From NCBI GenBank assembly GCA_002343985.1, contig DDTB01000001.1:69289-133288 (forward strand): DNA of 64,000 bases. Direction: 5' to 3'. Every line of letters starts with the position of its first letter. Within the stretch, counting starts at the first letter, position 1. Source of the DNA: Chitinophagaceae bacterium UBA2375 (GTDB lineage Bacteria > Bacteroidota > Bacteroidia > Chitinophagales > Chitinophagaceae). The notes beneath the pieces were generated by a model. That model saw only the letters and a program-made list of their open reading frames with translations, had not been told where the DNA came from and did not search any database. Positions 33,437 to 41,838 of the stretch are shown in pieces. The translations under genes and the position numbers were made by a program.

Positions 33437-34108
33437 TTATGGGCGGCCTGATGGTTCCCAGCGAAAACTGTTGATCAGGTGCAGGATATCTTCCTGCAAA
33501 AAATCCTGCACAGGCCGGAGTGAGTCTGCATTGGGCGTTGCATCGAAATACAAGGCGCCCCTGATGAAATGCCGGTTGGTGTCGCTGAGAAAAAATTGCC
33601 TGCCTGTGGCCGCGTTTCCCCCCACTTTAAAATACACACCATGGATGCCATTGGCCGTCCGGATTAGGCTGTCGCGGATGGAACTGGCTACAATATCATT
33701 TTTGTTGGTCAGGTTAAAGGCGTCGTTAACCATACGGTCAAAGTAGTTCGTGCCGATGGAATCGCGGTAACTGCCATCCGGAGCCTTCACTTTGTACACG
33801 GCCTTACCACCGATGATTTTATAACTGAGGAATATACGGGCATGGTAACGGGGGAAGTCGATGTTGACCCAGTAAGGGTTTTCGGGGGTACTGTCGAAAT
33901 ACGTACTGTCCTGCACCACTTGCGCATACACGGGATACTCAAAGCTATACGGAAAGCCCTCCCTGCTGAACCTTGTATATTCCCTTTCCGGAAAATCGAT
34001 ATGGAAATAGCCTTTCTTTTTGGGCACATAAGGCGAATTGCAGGAAGCAAGCGCAACAAACGTTATGAATGCTATTGCAATCCTGATCGAGGATAAGCGT
34101 CTATGCAT
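33437..34108 (-). CDS. gldD: Gliding motility lipoprotein GldD
   Basis: GldD is a lipoprotein required for gliding motility and linked to type IX secretion in Flavobacterium johnsoniae. The start at 34108 gives 223 residues with a lipoprotein signal (FVALASC, lipobox cysteine at about 22) followed by NSPYVPKKKGYFHIDFPEREY, the family signature. The ATG overlaps the gldE stop by eight bases. Order gldE-gldD behind ssb and mutY is the same as in F. johnsoniae. The frame is open to 34207 but that lies within gldE. Confidence 0.93.
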   Translation of the reverse strand: MHRRLSSIRIAIAFITFVALASCNSPYVPKKKGYFHIDFPEREYTRFSREGFPYSFEYPVYAQVVQDSTYFDSTPENPYWVNIDFPRYHARIFLSYKIIGGKAVYKVKAPDGSYRDSIGTNYFDRMVNDAFNLTNKNDIVASSIRDSLIRTANGIHGVYFKVGGNAATGRQFFLSDTNRHFIRGALYFDATPNADSLRPVQDFLQEDILHLINSFRWEPSGRP

Positions 34109-35444
34109 GATCGGTAGGTGGTTGAATGATGATCTTAACTTTTTCAATCCTGTTTTTGCTGATCTCCAGCGGGATGAAGGTAAAGTCGCCGGTGACCAGG
34201 GTTTCATTCACCTGCGGGAACTCCCCGGCAATTTCCAGTACAAGCCCGGCAAGCGAATCACTTTCGCCCCTTACCGGGTCGAAGGTATTCTTGGGCAGGT
34301 TCATCGCTTTGCAAACATCGTGGATCATCGTCCTTCCTTCAAAAATATAATTGTAATCATCAATTTTCCGGTTATTGCTCTCCTCGTCATCAAATTCATC
34401 CTTGATATCCCCAATCACTTCCTCCATTATATCCTCCAGGGTTACAATACCCGAAGTGCCGCCGAATTCATCAACCACAATAGCGAAGTGGATGCGCTTG
34501 GCCCTGAATTCCTGCAGCAGGTCTTCAATCAGTTTTTGTTCATGAACAAAATAAGGCTTGCGCATGAGGCTGTGCCAATCGAAATGACCGGGTTCGTTCA
34601 GGTATGGTAAAAGGTCTTTGGTATGGAGCATGCCCGCGATTTCATCAAGGTTGTTTTTATACACCGGTATGCGTGAATAATGCAATTGTTCTACCTGCCG
34701 CACCACATCACTGAATGTGGAACTGACTTCAATGCCACTAACGTCGAGGCGTGTACGCATAACCTGCTTTACCGTAGTGCCGCTGAATTTGCGGATGCCT
34801 TTCAGGATTTGTTTTTCTTCGGCACTGGCTTCATGTTCGGGCAGGAGGTCGATGGCATAATCGAGGTTGCTGTTGTCTTCCTGCGAGGCCTTGCCGGGTG
34901 CCGTTTCCCTTTCCATCCTTTCCGTAAAGCGCACCATCCTTTTGCTGAGCCGGTAGAAAATGCTGTTGAAAATATCCACAATCAAAGACGCATTTGCCGC
35001 GAACCAAACCTTATGATGTGTGGCCCATACTTTGGGCATCACCTCCGCGAACAAAACCATGACCACACCCACCAGTACCAGCTTGATGGCGAAAATGCCC
35101 CAGGTATTCAGGTCGGTTTCCGTCATCAGTTCATTGATCAGCAAATTGGATGTAAGGATGATGCCAATATTTAAAAAGCTGTTGGCAATCAGCATCGAGG
35201 CCAGCAGGGTCCGTGGTTGTTCGAGCAAACTTACTACCCTGCGAAAAGAAGGCTGTTTTTTTGTTTTCAGCAGGTTTACATCTTTGGGCGTTAAGGAAAA
35301 GAAAGCCACTTCGCTGCCTGATACAAAAAAAGACAGCATGAGCAGCACAAAGACGATGATAACCAATATGGTGGTGGTGGCAGGAGAAATGAATAGCAAC
35401 CTGAAACAGGTGTCAGCTGAAAAGGTAACCGAATGGTAGTCCAA
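34101..35444 (-). CDS. gldE: Gliding motility-associated protein GldE (CNNM/CBS/CorC)
   Basis: The 447-residue protein has an N-terminal CNNM membrane domain (about residues 1-190, four hydrophobic segments), a pair of CBS domains (about 220-345, with TRLDVSGIEV and FRAKRIHFAIVVDEFGGTSGIVTLEDI) and a C-terminal CorC_HlyC domain. The general family contains ion transporters or regulators; GldE is the form tied to gldD and supports GldD function. It is translationally coupled to gldD. ssb lies 61 bases upstream. Confidence 0.93.
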   Translation of the reverse strand: MDYHSVTFSADTCFRLLFISPATTTILVIIVFVLLMLSFFVSGSEVAFFSLTPKDVNLLKTKKQPSFRRVVSLLEQPRTLLASMLIANSFLNIGIILTSNLLINELMTETDLNTWGIFAIKLVLVGVVMVLFAEVMPKVWATHHKVWFAANASLIVDIFNSIFYRLSKRMVRFTERMERETAPGKASQEDNSNLDYAIDLLPEHEASAEEKQILKGIRKFSGTTVKQVMRTRLDVSGIEVSSTFSDVVRQVEQLHYSRIPVYKNNLDEIAGMLHTKDLLPYLNEPGHFDWHSLMRKPYFVHEQKLIEDLLQEFRAKRIHFAIVVDEFGGTSGIVTLEDIMEEVIGDIKDEFDDEESNNRKIDDYNYIFEGRTMIHDVCKAMNLPKNTFDPVRGESDSLAGLVLEIAGEFPQVNETLVTGDFTFIPLEISKNRIEKVKIIIQPPTDHA

Positions 35445-35505
35445 CTTTGTTGTTTTTGGTGAAGAATAGCAAGGGCATCCAGCCGATGCGATTGTTTGCG
35501 ATGCC

Positions 35506-35940
35506 TTAGAAAGGCGGCATTCTTTCGGAGCCCCCTATGTCTGTCGGGGGTTCATCCATTGAACCCTGAATGTCGGACCCATCGTGACCCATACCCTGTG
35601 ATCCTTCATGGCGTTTGTCGAGCATGATGAGGTTATCGCCCACAATTTCAGTAGCAAATTTCTTATTTCCATCCTTATCTTCCCAACTTCTTGTTTTTAA
35701 CCTGCCTTCAATATAAACAAGGCTGCCCTTATGCAGGTATTTCTGTGCCAGTTCGGCAAGGCCTCTCCACAAAACCACCGTATGCCATTCGGTTTGTGAA
35801 ATCAGTTTGCCGCTCCTGTCTTTATATGTTTCGGTGGTGGCCAGCGAAAATTTGGCAACAGCAATATTTCCTTCAAGAAACTGCATATCCGGGTCTTTAC
35901 CCAGGTTGCCGATCAACATAACCCTGTTTACTCCTCTCAT
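35506..35940 (-). CDS. ssb: Single-stranded DNA-binding protein
   Basis: The 144-residue protein has the OB-fold of bacterial SSB (MRGVNRVMLIGNLGKDPDMQF, then TEWHTVVLWRGLAELAQKYLHKGSLVYIEG) and a glycine-rich tail. The extreme C-terminus reads SERMPPF. The usual acidic tip (DDDIPF type) that recruits partner proteins is therefore not acidic here, although the PF end remains. It lies between mutY and gldE on the same strand, a conserved order in Bacteroidetes. Confidence 0.95.
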   Translation of the reverse strand: MRGVNRVMLIGNLGKDPDMQFLEGNIAVAKFSLATTETYKDRSGKLISQTEWHTVVLWRGLAELAQKYLHKGSLVYIEGRLKTRSWEDKDGNKKFATEIVGDNLIMLDKRHEGSQGMGHDGSDIQGSMDEPPTDIGGSERMPPF

Positions 35941-36018
35941 ATATAATTTTGCTTATAGGAAATGATGAACTGACTAAAACCTTAAACTTAAAGATACATA
36001 AATATTGAATATGGAAAC

Positions 36019-37101
36019 TTAAGCCTGATCGGCCTTCTTCCTGAAATAATCATCGAGAAAAAAGTTTATGAAACGGGGAAAAGCCTTTTTGCTGATCTGT
36101 TCCGGGCTTAGCCATTCAAACCCTTGCAGCTCCGGGCGTTTTTTAACGCGGATGTGCAGGAAAAAACCGGAAATTTCCTGGTGAGTGAGGAGTTGCCTGT
36201 ATGGCTTGGATGCAAAAACAACCGTAAAGTCTTTGCCAATTACGCTGCTCATGGGTGCAGACTTCAGGCATGAACCTGCAGTTTGCGCTTTTGGGGTTTC
36301 AAACAGGAAAAACTCATGCAAGTGCCGCCAGATATCATTTCCTTCGCGCTGCTTAACCGCTATTTTACCTTTATGCTCAATCAACAGGTAATAAAAAAAG
36401 CGCTTTTTCCTGGGTGGCTTTGGCGTTTTCACCGGCAGTTTTGATACTTCTTGCCGGCGAAAAGCCAGGCAATCAGAAGCTAAGGGACAAATACCGCAAG
36501 CCGGTGCCATGGGTTTACAAACGGTTGCACCAAAATCCATGATGGCCTGGTTGAACAAAGCCGATTTTTTAGGTGGAAGCAGGGATTGCGCGAGGCCTGC
36601 CAGCTTTTTTTTCCCGGCACCGGTAGAAACATCCGCGTGAATGGCGAAGAATCGGCTCAGCACCCGCATGACATTGCCATCAGTTACCGCGTATGGCAGA
36701 TTGTACGCAAAAGAGGAGATGGCGGCGGCTGTATAGGGGCCAATCCCTTTAAGGGCCAGTATCTCATGGTATGTTTTTGGAAACACACCCTTGTATGTTT
36801 CGGCGATCAAGCGGGCTGCAGCCAGCATATTCCTACAGCGGCTGTAATACCCAAGGCCTTCCCATTTTTTAAAGACCTCCGCATCCGGCGCTTTGGCCAG
36901 TTGCAGGATGCCGGGGTATGCTTCCACAAACCGCTGATAATACGCGAGGCCCTGTTCCACGCGGGTTTGCTGGAGGATGACTTCGCTTATCCAGATCCGG
37001 TAAGGGTCTTTCTCCCCCTTCCAGGGCATTTGCCGGCGGTTCTCTTCCCGGTGCCAGCGCAGCAGTTTTTCTGTAAAAATCCGTCCGGGGGTCATCTCCA
37101 T
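36019..37101 (-). CDS. mutY: A/G-specific adenine DNA glycosylase
   Basis: MutY removes adenine mispaired with 8-oxoguanine or guanine. The 360 residues contain the helix-hairpin-helix region (LALKGIGPYTAAAISSFAY), the catalytic aspartate in VTDGNVMRVLSRFFA, the iron-sulfur cysteines spaced C-x6-C-x2-C-x5-C in CKPMAPACGICPLASDC, and the C-terminal NUDIX-like domain that recognises 8-oxoG. The gene diverges from the HU gene across 99 bases. Confidence 0.97.
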   Translation of the reverse strand: MEMTPGRIFTEKLLRWHREENRRQMPWKGEKDPYRIWISEVILQQTRVEQGLAYYQRFVEAYPGILQLAKAPDAEVFKKWEGLGYYSRCRNMLAAARLIAETYKGVFPKTYHEILALKGIGPYTAAAISSFAYNLPYAVTDGNVMRVLSRFFAIHADVSTGAGKKKLAGLAQSLLPPKKSALFNQAIMDFGATVCKPMAPACGICPLASDCLAFRRQEVSKLPVKTPKPPRKKRFFYYLLIEHKGKIAVKQREGNDIWRHLHEFFLFETPKAQTAGSCLKSAPMSSVIGKDFTVVFASKPYRQLLTHQEISGFFLHIRVKKRPELQGFEWLSPEQISKKAFPRFINFFLDDYFRKKADQA

Positions 37102-37200
37102 GGGTTAAAAAAAATTATATCCACAAACCTATTGATTATCACTATTTTATTTTGGTTATGAGAAAAAAAATCACTAACTTACTTTTCAAAAGCTTTTAAT

Positions 37201-37524
37201 ATGAGAAAAGCAGACCTCATCAACAAAATTTCCGATAAAACCGGCATCCCCAAGGTTGACGTGTTGGTGACCCTTGAAACCATGTTCAAGGAAATCAAAT
37301 CTACGCTCGCCAACGGCGAAAACCTGTACATCCGCGGTTTTGGCAGTTTTATCATCAAGAAAAGAGCCGCTAAAGTAGGACGGAACATCAAGAAAAATGT
37401 ATCGGTGAACATCCCTGAACATTTTATCCCGGCCTTCAAGCCAGCACGGGAGTTCATCACCGATATCAAGAGCTCCCCGAACATAAAAGAAGCGCCTGAA
37501 TTCAAGGAAGACTCCGACGACTAA
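37201..37524 (+). CDS. HU/IHF-family DNA-binding protein
   Basis: The 107 residues match the HU/IHF fold: MRKADLINKISDKTGIPKVDV, the dimer helices, the IRGFGSF motif, and a beta arm reading KRAAKVGRNIKKNVSVNIPEH instead of the RPARxGRNPxTG form, followed by FIPAFKPAREF. The variant arm is typical of the Bacteroidetes HU paralogue encoded next to mutY. It bends DNA in nucleoid organisation. Some 15 extra acidic residues follow the core. Confidence 0.94.
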   Translation: MRKADLINKISDKTGIPKVDVLVTLETMFKEIKSTLANGENLYIRGFGSFIIKKRAAKVGRNIKKNVSVNIPEHFIPAFKPAREFITDIKSSPNIKEAPEFKEDSDD

Positions 37525-37526
37525 CG

Positions 37527-37534
37527 TACCTTTG
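37527..37534 (+). promoter_or_regulatory. -7 element TACCTTTG for the TPR gene
   Basis: TACCTTTGCGC starts three bases after the HU stop and lies 38 bases before the GTG start of the TPR gene. Confidence 0.55.
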
Positions 37535-37572
37535 CGCCCTGCCGGCCATAAAACCACCGGCATTGTACGAGC

Positions 37573-38427
37573 GTGAAAAAACCTGTCATTTTACTGATCG
37601 CGGGTGCCGTTCTGGCATTGGGTCTATATTTTTTCGGAAACACAAAAGCCCCCAAAAAACCGGCAGCAGCCAATGCTGAAAAGACTGAACAAAATTTTGA
37701 CATTCAGTCGTTTATAGCCGAATCTAAAAAATCGCTTAGCCCCACCCAACTCATCAGCCTCAGCCAATTGGAAAATAATATCACCCGTGGTGATATCCAG
37801 GCCCAGCAACTCACATCATTACAAGCCCTTGCTTCCTTCTGGCGCGACAGTGCCCGGGCCTTCGAACCATACGCTTTTTATATCTCGGAAGCAGCTAAAT
37901 TGGAGAATTCAGAAAAAAACCTCAACTTTGCAGCCCAATTGATTTTAGAGAACCTCCGGGGAGAGGGCGATGTACCGAAATTAAACTGGAAGACAACGCT
38001 CGCGATTGGTTTGTTCGAACAGGCCATCCGCATCAACCCGGAGAACGACGATCTCAGGATTGGATTGGGTAGTTGTTATATTTTCGGAAAAGGCAGGAAC
38101 GGCGATCCCGCGGAATCAATGAAAGGCATACAGGAGATCCTGGCTGTGTCGCGCAAGGACTCCAACAACATGAAGGCGCAATTGATGCTGGGTGTTGGCG
38201 GATATGTTTCGGGGCAGTATGATAAAGCTATTGAGCGTTTGAAGAAAGTGGTGGAACGTGAACCCGGCAACCTGGAAGCTATTGCGTTCCTGGCTGATAC
38301 CTACGCCGCGAAAGGTGACAAAAACGAAGCCATCCGCTGGTACCAGATCAGCAAGCGGCTGGCAAACAACCCGCATTATTCGGAAGAGGTCGACAACCGA
38401 ATCCGTTCATTGCAACAAGAGAAATAA
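37573..38427 (+). CDS. TPR-repeat protein with N-terminal membrane anchor
   Basis: Translation begins at a GTG. The 284 residues start with a basic end and a TM segment (VILLIAGAVLALGLYFFG), followed by a helical region and tetratricopeptide repeats in the second half (SQYDKAIERLKKVVEREPGNLEAIAFLADTYAAKGDKNEAIRWYQ is of the classic TPR form over its length). It is probably a periplasmic or inner-membrane scaffold. The conserved neighbourhood HU, TPR, tiny basic protein, RNase E/G suggests a housekeeping role; the function is unknown. Confidence 0.85.
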   Translation: MKKPVILLIAGAVLALGLYFFGNTKAPKKPAAANAEKTEQNFDIQSFIAESKKSLSPTQLISLSQLENNITRGDIQAQQLTSLQALASFWRDSARAFEPYAFYISEAAKLENSEKNLNFAAQLILENLRGEGDVPKLNWKTTLAIGLFEQAIRINPENDDLRIGLGSCYIFGKGRNGDPAESMKGIQEILAVSRKDSNNMKAQLMLGVGGYVSGQYDKAIERLKKVVEREPGNLEAIAFLADTYAAKGDKNEAIRWYQISKRLANNPHYSEEVDNRIRSLQQEK

Positions 38428-38457
38428 TTACATTATTCATATTTAAACATTACTGGT

Positions 38458-38547
38458 ATGCCTTGTGGTAAAAAGAGAAAACGTCATAAAATCGCTACCC
38501 ATAAGCGTAAAAAGCGTTTAAGGAAAAATCGTCATAAGAAGAAGTAA
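38458..38547 (+). CDS. 29-residue basic ribosomal-type protein (AURKAIP1/COX24 domain, bS22/mS38-like)
   Basis: An ORF of 29 codons plus stop encodes MPCGKKRKRHKIATHKRKKR and nine further residues ending RHKKK. Nearly two thirds of the residues are Lys, Arg or His. The form (GKKRKRHK.ATHKRKKRLRKNRHKK) is that of the AURKAIP1/COX24 domain proteins, the family of mitochondrial mS38 and actinobacterial bS22 that bind the small ribosomal subunit. It sits 30 bases after the TPR gene and 142 bases before the RNase E/G gene. It is too short for normal ORF filters and easily missed; recognition rests on the characteristic sequence, so confidence is good despite the size. Confidence 0.88.
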   Translation: MPCGKKRKRHKIATHKRKKRLRKNRHKKK

Positions 38548-38602
38548 GATCATCTTCTGCGCGTAGGGCGCTGTTTGCCGCCCATTCCATTATTATATAC
38601 TG

Positions 38603-38645
38603 CATACATGAACGGCCACACCGGAGGGTTGGTTGTTCATGTATG
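38603..38645 (+). promoter_or_regulatory. Long hairpin in the RNase E/G leader
   Basis: A perfect 11-base-pair inverted repeat, CATACATGAAC (38603-38613) with GTTCATGTATG (38635-38645), has a 21-base G-rich loop. It lies 45 bases before the TTG start of the RNase gene. No U-run follows, so it is not a standard terminator. An ATG at 38608 in the stem opens a 25-codon frame that stops at 38685, four bases before the RNase start. Confidence 0.7.
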
Positions 38646-38689
38646 TGTTGTTTCCTTCCTAACCGGTAACGGTGTAAATCTGTGAACGC

Positions 38690-40237
38690 TTGACCAAGGA
38701 GTTGATCATAAATGCAGCGCCCCAGGGTGTTGAGATTGCCCTGTTGGAAGACAAAAAGCTGGTGGAACTGCACACGGAAAAAATTGATGCCAGTTTCACC
38801 GTGGGTGACCTTTACCTGGGAAAAGTGAAAAAACTGATTCCCGGGCTCAATGCCGCATTTGTGGAAGTGGGCTTTGAAAAAGACGCTTTCCTGCATTATA
38901 CGGACCTCAGCCCTTATGTGCGCTCCATCCTGAAATTCACCCAGCAATCCATCAGTATGAAAGCGGGTGAGCCGTATGATTTCGCAAAGTTCAAGGTTGA
39001 ACCTGAAATCATTAAGACAGGCAAGATCACAGAAGTACTCAATGGCAAGCCAAACATCCTCGTACAAATCCTGAAAGAACCCATCGCCGCCAAAGGCCCG
39101 CGCCTGAGCTGCGAACTTTCTTTACCCGGACGATTCGTAGTGGTTACCCCATTCAACGATATTGTCGCTGTTTCCAGGAAAATACATTCATCTGAAGAAC
39201 GCAAACGGCTCCAGAAAATAGTTGAGGCTGTTAAGCCCAAAAACCTCGGCGTAATCGTACGCACAGCAGCCGAAGGCAAGACCACAGCTGAACTGCACGA
39301 CGACCTCATTGCCCTCGAAAGCACCTGGAAGGCAATACAACAAAACCTGCGCGGCGCGGTTGCCCCTGCAAAAATCCTGAGTGAACAAGGCAAAACCACC
39401 AGCATGCTGCGCGATCTCCTCAATGAAGATTTCAACCGCATTGTGGTGAACGACAGGAATATTTTCGCAGACACTAAAACGTACATTCAACGTATCGCGC
39501 CCGATAAGGCCGACATCGTTACTTATTACAACAACGGCGTACACATCTTCGACAATTTTGGCATCACCAAACAGGTGAAAGCCTCCTTTGGCAAAACCGT
39601 GAACCTGCCCAGCGGCGCATACCTGATCATCGAACACACTGAAGCACTGCACGTGATAGACGTGAACAGCGGATATAAAAGCGTGAGCAATAACCAGGAA
39701 CAAAATGCCCTGGAAACAAACCTGGAAGCGGCACAGGAGATTGCCCGGCAGTTGAGGCTCCGCGATTTGGGCGGCATCATCGTGGTGGATTTCATTGACA
39801 TGAAATTGCCTGAGAACAAAAAGAAGCTGGCCGACGCAATGGACCAGTTCATGCGGGCCGACAGGGCCAAACATGCCGTTTTGCCCATAACGAAATTCGG
39901 CCTTATGCAGATCACGAGGCAGCGCATGAAGCCTGAAACGAACATCAATACCAGTGAGGTTTGCCCAAGTTGCCAGGGCAGCGGAAAAATATCATCCACC
40001 ATGATCCTGGAAGATGATATTGAAAAGAACCTCAATTACCTCATCATGCAGCGCCATAAAGGCCTGACCATTGAGGTGAACCCCATCCTGCATACTTTCC
40101 TCACCAGCGGCTTCCCTTCACGCCGTTTGAAATGGTGCTGGAAATATAAACAGATCATCAAGGTAAAACCCAACAGCAACTGCCATTTCACAGAGTTCAG
40201 GTTTTTTGATGACAGCAACGAAGAGATCAAACTCTGA
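38690..40237 (+). CDS. rng: Ribonuclease E/G family endoribonuclease
   Basis: The 515 residues include an S1-type RNA-binding segment (VGDLYLGKVKKLIPGLNAAFVEVGFEKDAFLH), the RNase E/G catalytic domain with DVNSGY and IVVDFIDM acidic residues, and the zinc-link motif CPSCQGSG near residue 425 that joins two protomers. There is no long C-terminal scaffold, so it resembles RNase G in size. It should cleave A/U-rich single-stranded RNA in rRNA maturation and mRNA decay. It begins with TTG; no better start is in frame. The last 11 bases overlap the convergent gene. Confidence 0.95.
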   Translation: MTKELIINAAPQGVEIALLEDKKLVELHTEKIDASFTVGDLYLGKVKKLIPGLNAAFVEVGFEKDAFLHYTDLSPYVRSILKFTQQSISMKAGEPYDFAKFKVEPEIIKTGKITEVLNGKPNILVQILKEPIAAKGPRLSCELSLPGRFVVVTPFNDIVAVSRKIHSSEERKRLQKIVEAVKPKNLGVIVRTAAEGKTTAELHDDLIALESTWKAIQQNLRGAVAPAKILSEQGKTTSMLRDLLNEDFNRIVVNDRNIFADTKTYIQRIAPDKADIVTYYNNGVHIFDNFGITKQVKASFGKTVNLPSGAYLIIEHTEALHVIDVNSGYKSVSNNQEQNALETNLEAAQEIARQLRLRDLGGIIVVDFIDMKLPENKKKLADAMDQFMRADRAKHAVLPITKFGLMQITRQRMKPETNINTSEVCPSCQGSGKISSTMILEDDIEKNLNYLIMQRHKGLTIEVNPILHTFLTSGFPSRRLKWCWKYKQIIKVKPNSNCHFTEFRFFDDSNEEIKL

Positions 40238-41672
40238 TATTCCTCCCAAATATTTTATTGAGTTTCGCAGGCCGTATTTCCCTGAATTCAAGCTTTGGCT
40301 TTTCCGTTTTGCTGATGTTGCATTGCAATTTGGCATGATACACGATCCCATTTTTCTTAAGAAATGCTACAAGGGTAACCGGCTGCCCATCGGGCATTTG
40401 TGTGAACTGTACAGACCCATCTGCGGAAACCACTTTCTCTCCGTTAACAAGCCCGTTAAACCTGTCGAACATAAAAAAATAACTGACCACCGAGTGCCTG
40501 AACTGTGAATCGGCCTGCACGTAAAAAAACGTGGGCGGACTATAATCGTAAAACCTGTCTACATTAATCCACCCCAACCTGTTGATGGCAACCGGGTTGT
40601 AATATGCGGCCAACTGATCGGCAAAATTTGTTTCGGGCGCAGCGGACTGAACCGTCATGGCCTGCTTTGCATCCGTGGCGATTGTATCGCCGTGCTTACG
40701 GATCAGGTATTGGAACCTCGGCCCATATAAATGCACCAGGTGGTTTGTGTCTAACCGTTTATTGGTGGGAAGGTTTCTTGGCCAGAAAGAAACACTGTCG
40801 AGGTAAATGATTTCCCTGTTTGCATTCACGCTGTCCAGCAATTGTTTCAAAGTAATTTTTGATCCGTAGTAATGAACAGGCGCCTGCATACTTTTGAATA
40901 CCATCTTACCTTTTACCTTCGCGATCGGGTCATCCAAATCTTGCCAATCATTAAAGCGGCCATTGCCCCTGGCAACCGTACTGATATTAAAACCCACGCG
41001 TTCCGCATCAGGATCGGCTTCCAGGATTATGGGCACACCCGCACGCTCCCAATTCATGTTATTCATCGAATCACGGTTACCATAAAACAATTCCATATTC
41101 ACCCGGCCTTTTGCCTTCGACACCCATGGCATAACCGGAAAATGTATGTCGAGGCTTTTGCCCTTTTTGATGCGCAGCAATTCTGAACCGGATTCGATGC
41201 TGATATGATAAGTTCCACCAGACATCAGCAATCGGCCATTGCTGACGGTTGCCGCCTGCTGTTTGAATAATTCACGACTGTTATTTACATCAGAAATGCG
41301 AACGACCAGGTTTCCGGTAACGGGCCGGCCATCCTGATGTTCCAGTACGGAAGGATCAATGTGCAGTTTTAAGCCAGCTTTAGTTTGCACTACCTGTTTG
41401 CCGGGGCCAATCAAAAAATGCTGGGAGTTAAAGCGCTGGTAACCTTCCTGGTAATGCCTGAGGGAGACCTTTTCATCTGGTACCGACGCTGATAAATCCT
41501 GTACTCCCGTAGATATTGACGCATAAGGTTTGATGCCTGTTTCCTGCAGGGCTGCAGGTTTTATGTCCGGTTCAATCGGCATTACATGCTGAAAAATCCA
41601 TGTGCCAAGGATGAGCAGGCAGATAAATGCACAGGTGCCGATGATCCACATCGTGCGGTTGCTGGTTTGCAT
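40227..41672 (-). CDS. Unrecognised membrane-anchored envelope protein
   Basis: The 481-residue protein has one N-terminal TM (about 8-27, WIIGTCAFICLLILGTWIF) and a large presumably extracytoplasmic part. Residues about 95-185 read like a beta-sandwich of the type seen in many Bacteroidetes surface proteins (GLKLHIDPSVL, VTGNLVVRISDV, then SNGRLLMSGGTYHISI). The rest, about 190-481, has no recognised motif. I cannot name a family. It overlaps the rng end by 11 bases and has its own upstream gap of 166 bases, which includes the tig terminator. Confidence 0.7.
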   Translation of the reverse strand: MQTSNRTMWIIGTCAFICLLILGTWIFQHVMPIEPDIKPAALQETGIKPYASISTGVQDLSASVPDEKVSLRHYQEGYQRFNSQHFLIGPGKQVVQTKAGLKLHIDPSVLEHQDGRPVTGNLVVRISDVNNSRELFKQQAATVSNGRLLMSGGTYHISIESGSELLRIKKGKSLDIHFPVMPWVSKAKGRVNMELFYGNRDSMNNMNWERAGVPIILEADPDAERVGFNISTVARGNGRFNDWQDLDDPIAKVKGKMVFKSMQAPVHYYGSKITLKQLLDSVNANREIIYLDSVSFWPRNLPTNKRLDTNHLVHLYGPRFQYLIRKHGDTIATDAKQAMTVQSAAPETNFADQLAAYYNPVAINRLGWINVDRFYDYSPPTFFYVQADSQFRHSVVSYFFMFDRFNGLVNGEKVVSADGSVQFTQMPDGQPVTLVAFLKKNGIVYHAKLQCNISKTEKPKLEFREIRPAKLNKIFGRNIRV

Positions 41673-41782
41673 GACAGTAAAATTTGGTGGAGTAAACCTG
41701 TGCGTTCAACTAAGATAAATTCAGTCTGCATAATTTCTTGCCAACTGTTTGTTAAACGAAGCGCATCGTTTGAATAACCGAT

Positions 41783-41813
41783 AAAAAAAATCCCCGGCTA
41801 TGAACCGGGGATT
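41783..41813 (-). terminator. Rho-independent terminator of tig
   Basis: On the minus strand AATCCCCGG pairs with CCGGGGATT around a short loop and is followed by a run of T (complement of A at 41783-41790). It starts 26 bases past the tig stop. Confidence 0.9.
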
Positions 41814-41838
41814 GCATATTTCACATCTTGTTTGGATA

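Noticed and set aside
35445..35505. Terminator between ssb and gldE (GGCATC/GATGCC)
   Set aside because: The stem is short with a long loop and no T-run; ssb and gldE are probably one transcript.
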